64,000 nt of DNA. Source: Anastatus disparis. Taxonomy: Eukaryota; Arthropoda; Insecta; Hymenoptera; Eupelmidae. Location: assembly GCA_017163975.1 (NCBI GenBank), contig JAFFSR010000221.1:5084001-5148000 (forward strand), read 5' to 3'. Below, in pieces: positions 22,966-36,462 of this stretch. The notes under the pieces were generated by a model. It searched no databases. It was not told the origin of the DNA and worked only from the letters and a program-made list of their open reading frames with translations. The first letter of the stretch is position 1; each line of letters starts with the position of its first letter. The translations under genes and the position numbers were made by a program.

Positions 22966-23683
22966 CAGTTTTACGTATATTCTTCATTTAAAAGTTTATT
23001 TATTGAAAAAAATTTTTTATTTTTTCCTTAATTTTAAAAGTTACATTTTGAATATTTTCAGGGCCTAAAATTTTTAGACTTTCGTGAAAAAGTTATTAAT
23101 AAAAATAAATATTAATTAGAAAAAAAATTCGAACTCGGAACTCCAAGATTGCGAATCCATATTTTAAAAATATTATTGTAATGACGTTTTTGTATAGGTG
23201 AGATTCTTTTTTTAGCGCTTATTTGGATTAGACTTTTTCGTGGCGCATATAATAAATTGATGCGGGATAGTTTTCATGAAACTTTTTTAAATGAAATTAA
23301 AACAATTGTTTTCGTGACAACAATGTTAGAAGTTTTCGAGATTTTTTTCGTGGTCAATATTCATGTAAGATGATTTTCGTCGGGACTGGTGATATATCGT
23401 CATTTCTAAAAAAAAAAAATAGTGTGTTTAAAATTTTGCGGTGAGAAAATTAGCACAGCTCGCACCCTTTGCCACAAAGAGTAGGGCAATCTATAGATCT
23501 AAATGTGCTACTCTTCGCGAAATTTACTCATCATAAGCGATGATATTAAAATTAGAATAACCAAATGATGTAAGAGTCAGTTTGGAATAAATAAATATAT
23601 ATTATTAACTTTGATAAAAAATTAGAGCTATTTTTATATAGTACTTTTTTTTACTTTGATTACCATTAACTTTATTTATGGAG
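22966..23683. other. Intergenic DNA with a SINE-head fragment
   Basis: A 37-bp scrap at about 23126-23162 (TTCGAACTCGGAACTCCAAG) matches the SINE head in minus orientation. The rest shows no gene. Confidence 0.45.
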
Positions 23684-24265
23684 AGATGCGCACATTATCA
23701 CTAAAAATAAAAAACGAAAGAAAATTACTGCATCTTGTATGTCAGAATGATAAATTTGAATGGTTAACGCTTTATTTTTAATCTTGGTGTGCGTCTTTAC
23801 AACATGACTAATGATTTATGGATATTTCCAAGTGGTTGAACAAAGAAGAACGTATTTATTTGTGATTTTCATGGTATTCACGATGTATCACGCATAACTT
23901 TATGATTTCAATATAATATAAAAAGAAATTTTCTCATATGGTAAGCTTTGAATTAACAAATTTTTCAACCAGAACACAATAATGAATTGCAACAAATTCA
24001 TTAATATTAATTTTTTATTATCGATTACATACACCTGGAATATAAGATTAATTAAAACAGTACAAAAGATTTTTTATTTGTGAATGAACATGTTCAAATA
24101 TTCAATAATTCATATAAACAATCATGAAAAACATTTCTTGGAGAAAGAGAAGACGATCTGATTAAATGAGTCACTGCGACATTGGTAAAATTAAATGTGC
24201 AGTTGATGTTTTTGACATGAAGGATAGTTTTAAAAAGCTTGAAATTGATCAAGAACTTTAATAAA
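23684..24265 (+). pseudogene. Decayed CRAL-TRIO paralogue
   Basis: The sequence resembles exons 2 and 3 of the intact gene. At 23684-23910 the match to exon 2 includes TTTAATCTTGGTGTGCGTCT and the equivalents of MINDLWIF and CDIHG, but with stops and frameshifts. Most of the second half of exon 2 and the start of exon 3 are gone. At 24118-24262 the end of exon 3 is recognisable (AAACATTTCTTGGAGAAAGA to GAAATTGATCAAGAA). Exon 1 was not found. It is a relic of the same duplication that includes the 3' flanks. Confidence 0.75.
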
Positions 24266-26250
24266 AAATTTCATTGATCAGATGTAAGCATACTTTTTTA
24301 TATTATTATAATATTGGTCACTTCATCACACCACAACACATTCACTTGAAATAAGTACTTTTTTATTAGATGAACTAACATTAATACCGTGTAACTTTTT
24401 ACAACTTTAAACTATAATTTTTTATATTTAATCAATTTCTAGTAATTTAACAATTTAAATCATAGTAATGAGATTAATATTTCACGTTGTATCGCTAATC
24501 TATAAACAAAAACATTTAATAAGAAATGAATAATATTTCAATTACTAATGCATAGTATGTACAATTTGAAAGATCTTAGTAGAATGAAAATACATTAAAC
24601 AATATGATATGATTCATACAGAATTCTTAAAGAATGCTCAATAAATTCTTATATATCAAACTAATGATTGATATTTTAATCATATGAATTTTGAAAAATT
24701 AAGTATTTGGAAAGTTGCAGTAATATTCAAAAACTAAAAATCTGTTTTAATGCATTAGTATTCTTTGATATTACTGATAACACAAGAATATTTGAGTAAT
24801 CGTATGAGAATAAATCATTTTTTAATATTTAAACTGAATAATTTATGATTTTCTGAAAAAAAAAACAATTAAAAAACTTAAATACAAACATTATTAAGCT
24901 AACAAATTAAAAAATATTAGAATCAAGGTATCATTTTTAAGACAAAGATATAGGTCAGCTTACAAATTCAATCCCAACAACTAAAAATTATAAAAAAAAC
25001 AATGTATTGCAAGCAATGCTTCCTGAATCCACAGCATCTTAACCAATAACAACAATCATACTTATAAAACATAAATAAATGAGATAGTAAGTTGAGTTTG
25101 ACGTTTTTTTTTTTATATAAATGAAATTTTTTTTTAAATGAAGCAAAATTTTAGATTAGTGAACAACTATGGACATTAAATAAAAAGTTGATGAGTCTGA
25201 TTTATAAATTTTCATATTTAATGTTTATAGCGTTGTACACTAAATGAAAAATTTCATATTAAGATTTAAGAAAACATAAATTTATATTGTATTATGGTAA
25301 ATGAAATAGAAAAAACATAATTACACGCTTAAATATATTGTATTGATTATACATTTAATCAACAGCTTAGATTTTCTTATTATATATGTTATATTACATT
25401 AAAAATATAAATTGATTTATGAGTTGTAATATTTTTTTGTTATAAAAAGACAGTATTAAATTCATTCGTGTTTAAAATATTTAATTTCATGAAACTAATG
25501 ATTTTATTATGCTGAGAAATTTCGCAAAGGTTTGTACAGGATAAAAATAAATTTCAATTTCAAATTGATACCATTCAATATAATAGGTTTTTAATTTTTG
25601 TAAACCACACAAGTGAAAGAAAATAAAATTAAAGTTACGAATTGAATTTTATTTAATGCAGTAAAAAGAATATTAGACATTTGAAAATTATTTAAAGTGG
25701 AACAAATAAAGATGAATAACTATTTATGTAAATAAGTACATGCATTGATTAAATAATTTTTTTACAATAGCATAAGAGCTCAAATAAAATTTCAGTTCAT
25801 TTTCACACATAATCTTCCTTTATCATCAGACTCAAGTTTATTAAGCATATATTACATTTATTGGTATATAACATTTCTAAGAAAATAAAAAATATTAAAA
25901 ATTTTAGTTTTCAGCAATGTTTGTAGTCCTTAGTTGTGTATCTTTAAGCATACAAAAAAATACAAAATACATCAATTTTAGAATAATTTATCAATGTACG
26001 TTTTATTCAATTTTTGTCAAAGTTAAATTGAGATTTTTCTATCATTTGTTTTAAACTTTCATAAATTTAACTGATGTATCACTAATTCATACCATAAAAA
26101 AATTTTGTTCGTAAATTATTACTTTCCATGCTAATAACTTTTTTTTCTTATTTTATATTTGAAAATTTGATTGTACAGTGATTATTTTGTATCTTGTATT
26201 AAAACGTTACAGCAAGGAAGAATTTCGTATTTCCAATATATATATATATA
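24266..26250. other. Intergenic DNA, right member of the tandem duplication
   Basis: No gene. Colinear but diverged match to 19804-21900 without the SINE at 20862. A TA microsatellite lies at about 26238-26252. Confidence 0.5.
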
Positions 26251-26441
26251 TTTTTTTAATTTTATTTAACGTCACTGTATTTATGCTATCATTACGATGC
26301 TAACTAGCGACGGAGATCGTCAGTGTGTTTGTGAACAAAGCACATGTAACGTACATTGGTGCTTGTATCAGTCGACCGAGATCAGGATTCGAACTCGAGA
26401 TTATGAATCCATCACTCTGCCGAGTGAGCCACTGAGACCTC
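26251..26441 (-). repeat. tRNA-derived SINE
   Basis: Same family as 20862-21049. The tail starts TTTATTTAACGTCACTG and the head ends with the reverse complement of GAGGTCTCAGTGGCTCACTC. Part of the anticodon arm has a short deletion. Confidence 0.78.
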
Positions 26442-26945
26442 TATATATTTAAATACATATTTTTATGTTATTTTAAATACGGTAAAGTTTATTTAATAAC
26501 ATCACAGATACAATTATGTATATACAATAATTAAAAAGGGGAAATCCAAAGTAGATGAAATATAAAAGAACCATTTTTTCATAATTTTCAGAAAAATATT
26601 GAACTTTTATTTTTCTAATTATTTTATTATATCCAATAAGTGATTTATTAAATCTTTTAGAATGGCACTGAAATATCCTTTGAATTTCCACTCTTTGATT
26701 ATTTGAAGAAAGAATCTCCGTTTGATACTCTCTTTCTCTCAATACGCTGTCATCAGAATCAAAGCACTCGACAATTAGATTTTAAAGAAAATATTGTTTT
26801 CTGTCCAAGGATGGATTTTAGATATTATCACTGTAACAATGACTTATCCGTCTTTGTTCATTAGTAAAATGTTGTCTTACATCTCTCTCGCCTATAGTAG
26901 GTAATTACTTGTCGATTTTTAATTTCCTTTGCCTCTTTGGTTTTG
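26442..26945. other. 3' flank of the MARCH8-like gene
   Basis: Likely 3' UTR and intergenic DNA. TTTATT strings (AATAAA on the minus strand) near 26604 and 26644 could serve as poly(A) signals. No coding sequence seen. Confidence 0.4.
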
Positions 26946-29900
26946 TTATAAATTATCTTCTGATGAGGAAAATTTATCGAATACGTAAAGTTTGAGTTGA
27001 GCGTCATGTCTCTGCGCAATCGAAGCAGAGTCTGGTTTGACTGTTTGAGAGGCGCAAGGCGGTTCGACGGATCGAGGTAAAAGGCTGCGATTCAGCTCGG
27101 GCATTGAGGCAGTTGGATCCTTCAAGGGCACTGTCACTTCACGAAGTGAGTCTGTTGGTGAAGGTGGAAGCACCACTTTTTCAGGAGCGTTTTGAATAAA
27201 TATCACTCTAAAAAATAATTATTATCAATACTTATATGTTTTTTTAATTAAATTATATTTTCTTTAGAGTTTCATACAAAACAAAAAATAAAAGAAACTA
27301 TTTGGATCATAATTATTGAACAAACTTTAGATTTATGTATAGATTTGCATTTGCAGCACGATATTTTTTATTAACTATAAGAAATATCCTTATTAAAAAT
27401 TAGTTTTATTAAATGTTAATATTTTTGATAAATTATTAAACAACTTCCTATATTATAAAATATTTAATATGTTTATACTTTTTGTAATCATTAAAATATA
27501 CTATTTATTGAAATCATAATATATGAATTAGAAATAATTAAATAAATTAATTATTAGTAATAAAAATACTATAAATTTAACACATTAAAAGTTTCATATT
27601 ACTTTTAATTTTAAAACAATATTATTAGTACAATGTTTGTTCTTTTATTTGAATAGTCGTAAACTTATTTTTAAAATTAAAAATTTTAAAAAAGTTTTTC
27701 TTTTAATTTACCTATTAAATGCTCTCCATCTTCTACACAGCATAATATAAGTTTTACATTGAATATACATAAAGACTAGCCCTCCTGTAGAACCTATCAC
27801 AACAATAATTAGTTTCATCCAGAAACCCCAGTCAACAAATCCTCTGCGAGCTTCTTCCACTGTTCTCTCCACTAGTACGTATAAAGACCAAGCAACACAA
27901 AGCGCTGCAACTGCATGAAACGCTACTGCACACCACAGTTTACGAACTTCAGGTGCTGACATTTCTAATTTTTCCCACTAAAAATAATATATTTGAATGT
28001 GGATATCTGACACAGTGTCAAATTATGAAAAAAAAACGAAATAATATGATAAACTAGATATTACAAAAACAAAATATGAATTTTATTATTTGTTCTATTC
28101 CATAATTAGAAAGTTACTAATAAAAAAATAATTAAAATTACTTTTATTGCAATTCTTTTGAACATTAAAGGTTTTTTTTAATCTGATTACCTCAGAGAAT
28201 GGCTTTGTTTTTGCGTGCATTATGAATGTAAATTTACATAATTCACAAGCACGTGTGTCAGATGCCTTTATCCATTGTTGAAGACAGGCCTGGTGAACGT
28301 AGCGAAGACTGCCACTGCAATAGCAGGGGGCCAAAAGAGGAGCTCCAGCCTCACCCTCACAATGACAGATCCTTTATTAAAACAAATATATTAATAAATT
28401 ACATAAGTCACTTGTCAAATTATTTTAGCTATTGATTATTAAAATTATAATAACTTAATAAAACTTTACAAATTTTGAATATATTTAATAATTTAATGCT
28501 ACTGAAAAAATATTACAATAAATAAATTGATAAAAAGGCTTTTATATAATAAACTGAGAAAAAAATCTATACAAATAATTTGATTTTTTCAATGATTCTA
28601 TTCATATCAATATACAATAATTAATCCACGTTTCATAGCAAGAATAATTTGCAATATTGAACAAATAATATTTTTCAACACTTATAAGTAATATAACTAT
28701 TATTATTAATATTACTATTTAATATTTCTAATAATAACTGTTGTAGAAAATAACTTTTAAATAACAAAGTTTTTGTTTGAAGAATTTATAAATACTAATA
28801 TTTTGGTTTAAAATATATTATTTACTCACCGACAGATATCATGATTACTTGATGACAGCGTACTAACAGATGAGTGACAATGGTCTGGGATCACTGTTAC
28901 AACAGGTGCATAAGCTGGTTCCTAAAAAATTAAAATTGCAATATTTTATTTTTGTTTAAAATTTATGTAAAATAATATGTACGTACAGTAATATTTTCTG
29001 TAATCATGAGAAATAATTTTTTTTTTATGAAAAATATTTCAAATCTGTTTTCTTAACATTCAACAGCCTACTGAACATGTCTCTAAATTTGAACTTGAAT
29101 TCTAAAATATATAATTGCATTTGTGGCAGGTAGCCAAATATTTCTATGTAACACTATGATTCCAAGAGTATTAACAAAAATATGCACAAAAATTTTGTTA
29201 TGTATTTGAAGAAGCACCACTTGTATCAATCCAGTTATTTATACTTTATTAATTATTCTCATGAAAATATAAATTTAATTGTTATAAATTAATAATTAAG
29301 AATTATCTTAGTTGATTGTTAGTTATCTTTTGACCTTTAAACATGCGCCACATGTATCTTTAATATTCTTAACGGTTTAAACTGTTCTAACCACAGACAA
29401 TGAATGCGGTAAGATAATGACAGCTGAACTGTTATTTTATCAGCCTATAGCACACATTAACATCTAGACTTTAATACGATCTTCCACGTGGAGTTATTTT
29501 TGTGTATCTTGGCTAAGGTCAATATAGATCATTTGTCAGTTTTATTTTAAACATGCTATATATTTCCTCTTTTTATTATATGTTATGTTTAATTATATAG
29601 AATAAGGTTTAAAAAATTTTCTTAATTAATCATATTATTATGTTTGTTAAGAGAAAATTTCTGTTATCTGAAATATTTATTACAGCCTACATTCCAATCG
29701 TGTAATGTAACTTTATTACTAATATTGTTATTAAATTAATAAATTTTTAAAATTAAATCTAATAAGGAAAAACAAATATAAATATATTAATTTATGTTAA
29801 AAGAAATTTAAATATATTTAACTTTTTATTCTATAAAAAATTTTACTTTTATGTCTAAAATTTAAAACCTTTATTGATTTCAGACACATATGATTATTAG

Positions 29901-30333
29901 ATTTACAAAAATTACTTTTATACTCTTATGTTATTCTTAATACAATATATGATATAAATTAAAATTTAGTTTTATTAGCTTTCAAAATTAGTAGTAAAAT
30001 AGTACTTTAAATTTTCCTTTGAATTGGTAGTAAATTTAACTTATCAAGATGAATTTTTATTATTTAATTAAAAGAATCTTTATTTTTTTAAGCTCCTTAT
30101 TATTTTATTTGATTGTATATAATAAAAAAATGAATCATTTTTATAAAAAGGTAAAGAAATTTTGAAAAATGATAAGTAGTAAAACTATTTACCCTTGGTG
30201 TCCATTCTGGTGGTGGTTCTTCTACAGAAGTTGGACTAGTAGCATTTGCAGAGTTTCCAATTGATTGAGGAGCTTTCCAATCGGGAGGATTGACCAACTT
30301 CCCATTAACCTGGTAAACTGGCATTCCAAACAT
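26946..30333 (-). CDS. MARCHF8: MARCH8/MARCH1-like membrane RING-CH E3 ubiquitin ligase
   Basis: Five exons: 30193-30333, 28830-28921, 28191-28371, 27712-27977 and 26946-27207. All junctions are GT-AG and rejoin in frame, giving 313 residues. The RING-CH finger (about 77-125) has [29 protein letters not shown] and CELC, the C4HC3 pattern. Two membrane spans follow at about 152-174 and 192-212, and a Pro/Ser-rich cytosolic tail begins IFIQNAPEK. Family members ubiquitinate receptors and direct them to endosomes and lysosomes. The start is uncertain: in-frame ATGs lie at 30351, 30333 and 30324, and a 22-bp duplication puts an out-of-frame ATG at 30355. Non-coding 5' exons probably lie upstream in 30.4-32.5 kb. 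Confidence 0.9.
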
Positions 30334-30355
30334 GGTAAAATAGCATTCCAAACAT
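30312..30355 (-). repeat. 22-bp tandem duplication over the MARCH8 start codon
   Basis: Two 22-bp copies, 30334-30355 and 30312-30333, each read ATGTTTGGAATGC on the minus strand with two differences. As 22 is not a multiple of three, the upstream ATG opens a short frame overlapping the main start. Confidence 0.75.
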
Positions 30356-32480
30356 TTATTGATACAAAAGATACATTAAAAACATTTTAGTTAATGTTTT
30401 CCTGAATTTACAACTAAATTTCATGTTTCTTCTTTCCTTGTTTTCGTTGTTTTTTTTTCCTATACGTATAACTTAATATGTTAAGAACAACATCTGATCT
30501 TTAACATCTAATCGACCAATGCTGAGCTACTTTTTGATTTGTTTTTGACAAAAAAAAGTAACTCACAAACATAAATTTACCATATTAATGATTATAGCCA
30601 CTTCTATATATGTATATATATGTCATTTATTCAGCGAATAATGTACCTGTGCATACGTCTATTGTTGATGTTATGAATTGAAATTCAAATTCTCACCTTA
30701 GTCATCGTATGACATTAAACATCTAAATTAATTAGTATAGACTTCGTTTAAACACACATACACCTTCTTGTCATAATCATTGAGAAAATTTATATAGGTA
30801 TGTATTTGTTTGTTATACCTTGAGTAGAAAAAAGAAAATTCGTTTTTTTTTTAAATTTTATAGCACCTTGGAAAATTTAACGTGAATCAAGTGATTTAGA
30901 GTACTGCACAAGCATACTCTTGGTCGTTCGGCCTGTTGTGCCGTTGCAGTCTTCGTTATTATTATTGTTGCTAACAGACAGCTGCACTATATCCGATGAT
31001 TTGTGCGCCGTCTTTGATGATGATGAAGATGATGTTGCTGGAAGTAAGCAGTTATCCTGGGTAAATGTTACACACATGACCATAACGACAAAGAAGATAT
31101 TCTATTAATCTTGAGGTACAAAACAAAGGAAGGAGGCGCACACTATCTTTGTGTACAATGTAGAAACTTTTTTTTAAAATTTTTTAACACTTGTATTTAC
31201 TGCATATGTTTACACACTTAAATATACATACATATATTACATAAAATCGCCTTCACATATGAATATGAATTATTTTTAAAAAATCTAGCTGCTATCGCCT
31301 TTTTTAATAAGAAAAAAAAAAATAGTTAAATTCGCCGAGTTCTTCTCTCGGCCGAACGCACGTCCCCGTTTATATGTATATATATATTATCAGTAAACAA
31401 ATTGAGTGTTGCTAAAAAACATCTCACGTACAATGCATATATATGTAAATATAAATCTATATATAATTGAGAAGGGGAACGACGAGAAGCAGCACACAGG
31501 GACACGCACAGAGAGTAAAAACTCGAGGATTTTGACACTTGTCTTTTTTCTTCTTCTTTTTTATTCTCGGAGCGTAGTAAAGACCTTCATTATATATACT
31601 TGTAGCGAGAGCTCCTCTTTCTCTCTCTCTTTATATCCCGTGAGTTGCTCGCAAGTTCATATACGTCGAAGGAAGGTATATATATATATATAAAAGCACA
31701 CAATATATACACAAGTTATGTATGCATATATGTTTATCGTGGTGCATGCGTACTCACATATAGATATGCATACTCTATAAATACATATATATGTAAATAT
31801 TACATGTAATATTTGTATGCGTGTGACAATGTGTATATATGCAATGGCAGCGAGAGAGAAAGAAAGACTTACTGTCTGCGACAAACAAGGGCTTCTTTTC
31901 TTGATCTTTATTTTTTTCAACGATGTATAACTGCACTGTATTATTTTTTCTTTTAGCTTGTTGCACTTTGTGGCAATGGACACACACTCACCACTGTATA
32001 CGTATAAAGTTTAATATAGATTAATATAAAAAAATTTACTTTTTTATTAAAAGACGAAGAAGTAAAAAAAATTGATCTTTAAAATCTTGAAGTTCGATTT
32101 ATTGTTTTATCTTATAGATATATATATACATTTTATTATATGTTAATTTTGTATTTGTTTTTTAGCTAATAAGTATCTTATATACCCGAAAACGTAACGC
32201 ACAATTTACAGACATAATAACAAAAAAAGCACACACATGAAATGTTCCGAAAAGATGTTCTTTGTTTGTATATATATAGATATAGAATGTCTAAAGATTT
32301 TTTGTTGTTAGCTGCTGCAGCAGGTAGTAGCGAGCTGCTGTTCTGACATGAGTCGTCTATACACAACGCACCACGACTAACTCAAGTGGACTTTAAATTT
32401 ACTGGCGCAGCTGGTAACGCACACTGCCAAACGCGCTTCGATGTTATTTAACGGGCGATTGCAATAAAAACCTTTTTCTG
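30356..32480 (-). other. Upstream/5'-UTR region of the MARCH8-like gene
   Basis: Several short minus-strand frames occur, for example 30877-31083 with poly-Ser and poly-Asn runs, but none matches a protein I know. The run of TATA microsatellites (for example 31676-31694), GT/GA-rich tracts and a GC-richer stretch at 32300-32470 fits a 5' leader and promoter. A CTGCTGCAG-type simple repeat sits near 32312-32345. The transcription start cannot be fixed from sequence. Confidence 0.35.
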
Positions 32481-35400
32481 TGGCTATAACAGCGCCATCG
32501 CTTGTTTTAAGGGAGCTTTAGAACCATATGAAAATTCAATAAAGCTTAGCGAAGCGAGTAGCAACCTAATATCAGAAAAAAGCTAACAATTTAATTTTTT
32601 CGAGGCTACGGAGCGTAGCAGAAAGGATATTGATGATTTTGTTTTGACAAATTTAACGCAGGCTCTTATGGGAATTCACACTTCTGATGACTTTGGCAGC
32701 ATCATGCGCAGTAACAAAAAATCAGATACACTTCAGTCTCATTTGATTTGATAATCAATACTTAATGAAAACGCACGTAGCTTTAGAAAGTTTATTTGAT
32801 ACTTGGAAGATTCACAATAAATTGTTTTGTTCAAGCCGAATACATGTCTCACGACTCGATTTTCATAACTAAGAAGATTTGGCAACTCCGCGTACGTGAG
32901 CTTAGGCCTGTTAAGGCGCGAAATTTAAAACCATCAGACTATGGATCTGTTAATAATTATTTTGTGCATTATAATAATTGATTATGATTTGATGATAATC
33001 TTTGATTATTAATTTACTTATTTTTAACAAACAATTGCAAAACAAATAATATAAAGTTTAGCATTTATCATATAAAATAACTGATTGGAATAATTTAAGT
33101 GTATTCATAATATAATATGGAAAATTTAATAAATTTAATAAGACTTATGAATACTACAATAGAGAAATATAAACTTTGAGTAACGTTTTCACCATTATCA
33201 TCGCAAAATGTAATAAATATTGAGCTTACACGTATATTGCTTTTCCAATATATATGCGCGCAAAGATGAACCCACACAGCACACATACGGTAAACAATGC
33301 GAAGTTGCCAAATCTATCTCCCGACTGTATACGAGTCAAGTGCAAGCACTGTTTTCGTTTGAATTAAAGATCAATAAATTCACTTTCATTCATTAAAATT
33401 ATTTTGACGTGCCGTTGGCTCTTCAATACATCGGAATATATTGAATTAAAATGACATGGCATTAGAATTTCAAATTGAGCAGGGCATTAAGAAAACGCAT
33501 TGAAATTGTAATTTAGTCATATGTTATTATTTTTTATCAATTCATGATTAGCAGTTGGTTTTTTTTTTTTTTTGTTTGTTGCTGAGTAATTTATAAACTT
33601 TTTTGACTTTTTTAAAAAAATATAATTTACAATTGTATATATTTTGTTCACGGAAAAATTTATTTGTTGATCCAGTCAAATGCCATTGTATTATGATCTT
33701 TATATATCAAGCATAAAAGAAATATTTCTAATCGTAGTTACTAAAAGATACTAAAATGCAGCACTTGTAATTTTCTATGATTTAACGCGATCACATGATA
33801 ATATGCATATACATATATATGCTTTAATTTTTGGCTAACAATGCGATGATATTTTTTTAACGATAAATAATAAACGTTAAATTAATAATTCATTTGCTCA
33901 TAAGTCATTGAATATTATTTTAGTTATACAGCCTGCGTATGCATGAATGCACATGTGAAATTTATACAAAATAAGCGTATTTATACACGCTCGATCTTAT
34001 TAAAGATTTATAGAGATTAATAAAAATTTATTCATTTTAAAATATTGACAAAATTACTAAATTAAATGTAAAAGTAAAATAGTTTTGTAACAAGAAAATT
34101 TTTTAATGGAAAACTACGTACTGTAAGAGAGATAAAAAAAGTGAAGGCATTGTTGTGATGAATAGGCGTTGTGAAATTCAACTTTTTTTTTCGTACAAAT
34201 TGACCACAGAGCGTGTAAGTGGTCGTATACATAATAATTGCTTTTTTTTCTTTTTCAAAAAGTTGCATAAAGTGCTTGTAAGCATTCGTTTTGTTATCTA
34301 AAATAGCACTTAATTTTGAACAACTCGTTGAAAAAATATAAACTTCTGTAATAATATTGTATATCTTCGAATTTACAATGTTTAAACAAAAAATAATAAA
34401 AATTTATTTTGATTTAAAGCAAATGAATGCATGATTGGAAATTTATAAAAAAAAGAAGCAAAAACATTTTTTTTCTATTGTTTTCGTATTATTTTTTTTT
34501 TTAGTTTAAAAGTGTTATTTTTAGATTACGTTTCATTTGTTTTTTGTATTTTTCCAATAAAAGTTTCATAAGCTGTAGGCATACTTTATTTTATATCAAC
34601 ATGAAAGTTTAAATATAAAATGATAAATGATAGCAATTATTTATCACACAACAAAACTGTATAACATAAACTATAAAAGCTGAATTTTCAACAACTGGAA
34701 GGATGTAGCGTGGGTGTGTCATCCGTACGACAAACCATAAATATATACATAAAAATGTGTGCGCGTGGAAATGAAAATATCAAAAGCTTATTAATCAATC
34801 CACTTTTTATATTTACAGGCTGTTAAATTCATTGCCGTATGTTTAAATTCGAAAGCTTTTTGAAAAGTCACTTTGTAACAGCACCTTCGAATTTGCCTAT
34901 TTGAAGGTGCTATGGCAATATTGGAATGCGTGCAATGGCAACTGTTTTATTTATTTTCGTTAATTTAACATAAATCTTAAATAAAAAAAATTGTTTCCGT
35001 GATTTATTGATTTTCCAATGCAATGACTCGTTAATTTATCCGAAAATTAAAAATATTGTCTTTGAATTTCATTTAACAAATAAATCTATAATACTGAGGG
35101 GAATATATTTTATTGTAGGCTTCCAAAAAATCAATAAGGAAAATGTTGGAAAGTGAGCGAGATGTATCTAAACGTTATGTCAATACATCATTGTGTAAAT
35201 GAACCAAAATAGTCTTGTGAAAAAAGAAATTTCTTAACAGATTATGTAAAGGTTGGAGGTGTCGATCGCGAGCTCGGACTCATATCTAACGTAAAAATGT
35301 TCAAAGAAGAAAATATCTGCAAAAAAGAGTATAAATCAACGATTACTCTGATTGAAAAAAATTTCACGTTGCAATCTTCGATCAAATTTTTTTTTTTACA

Positions 35401-36268
35401 ACTTATTGTTTAAATTTATTATTTTGACGATTGAAAAATATTTTTGAATTTCCGCGTGCGCGTATACATTAACGCGAATTCATAAGGAAATGTAATATAT
35501 TTCCGGCACCGAACAATGAAGACCAGAAAAAAAAGAAGAAAAAACTATATAAATGTTCATTATAACAATTGTATAAACACGTGACAGGTTGACAATGCTT
35601 GTCAATATTAAAATGAGTGAGAGAAAAAAAAAACACACACGCCGTGACCTATAAATAAATGCTACGATAGTCAAAGAGGAAATAATAATCCAGCACGTTG
35701 ATATGCCTCAATGTGTTTATTTATTAATAATTAAATGTATTGTTCGTCATTACATAAAGATAAAAAAATAATTGATAAGTATGTTTTTTTTTAAACGTCG
35801 AATGCATGTGGAAGTATTGATTATTTATTCATTTTTCCGTGTAACTTCATTCCATAGATACTTGACATTATGAATGTCGATGCAGTTAAAATTTATTTTG
35901 ATTTCTTAAATTTTATTTTTATTCAAATTAAACATTTTTTTTCTCACTCATTTTGACTTTAATTTTTACATATTTAAGAGTTTAACAGTCATATGTTCAG
36001 ATAAATGCGGAAAGACAGTCTTTTTTTTAATACTCATAATAAATGTATTAACACTTGTTAATAATTGAACGATCGAGCTTTATTCATTTTGCAAACGCTT
36101 GTATATACATTTTTTATGTGTAAAATGTACTCTTTGATATTTTACCTTGAAATTTAACTTTGACCTTTGCCATAAGAGAATTTTCAAATTATAGTTTAAC
36201 AATTTTATTAATACATTTTAATATTTGATTATTTCATAAAAAAAATTATCCAAAAGTGCTATGAGGAA
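32481..36268. other. Intergenic DNA without a recognisable gene
   Basis: AT-rich. A short hairpin (AGCACCTTC pairing with GAAGGTGCT at about 34883-34911, loop about 14 nt) and a 15-T run near 33560 are the only structures I noted. All frames are short and unlike known proteins. Confidence 0.5.
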
Positions 36269-36462
36269 TATTTTTTTAACGTTGCTGTATTTCAGCTATC
36301 ATTGCGATGCTAATTAGCGACGGAGGTCTTTTCAGTGTGTTTTCGAACAAAGCACACGTAAAGTACAGTGGTGCCTGTATCAATCGGCCGAGAGCGGGAT
36401 TCGAACTCGGGTCATCGAGATTACGAATCCACCACTCTACCGAATGAACCACTAGCGACCTC
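36269..36462 (-). repeat. tRNA-derived SINE
   Basis: Full-length minus-strand copy. The tail starts TTTTTTTAACGTTGCTG and the head contains GATTCGAACTCGG (reverse B box) and ends in GCGACCTC. Confidence 0.8.

Noticed and set aside
31326..32366. Coding exons upstream of MARCH8
   Set aside because: Frames are built from TATA and TCTC microsatellites. More likely 5' UTR or promoter.
34883..34911. microRNA precursor
   Set aside because: The stem is only about 11 bp, too short for a pre-miRNA, and does not extend in either direction.
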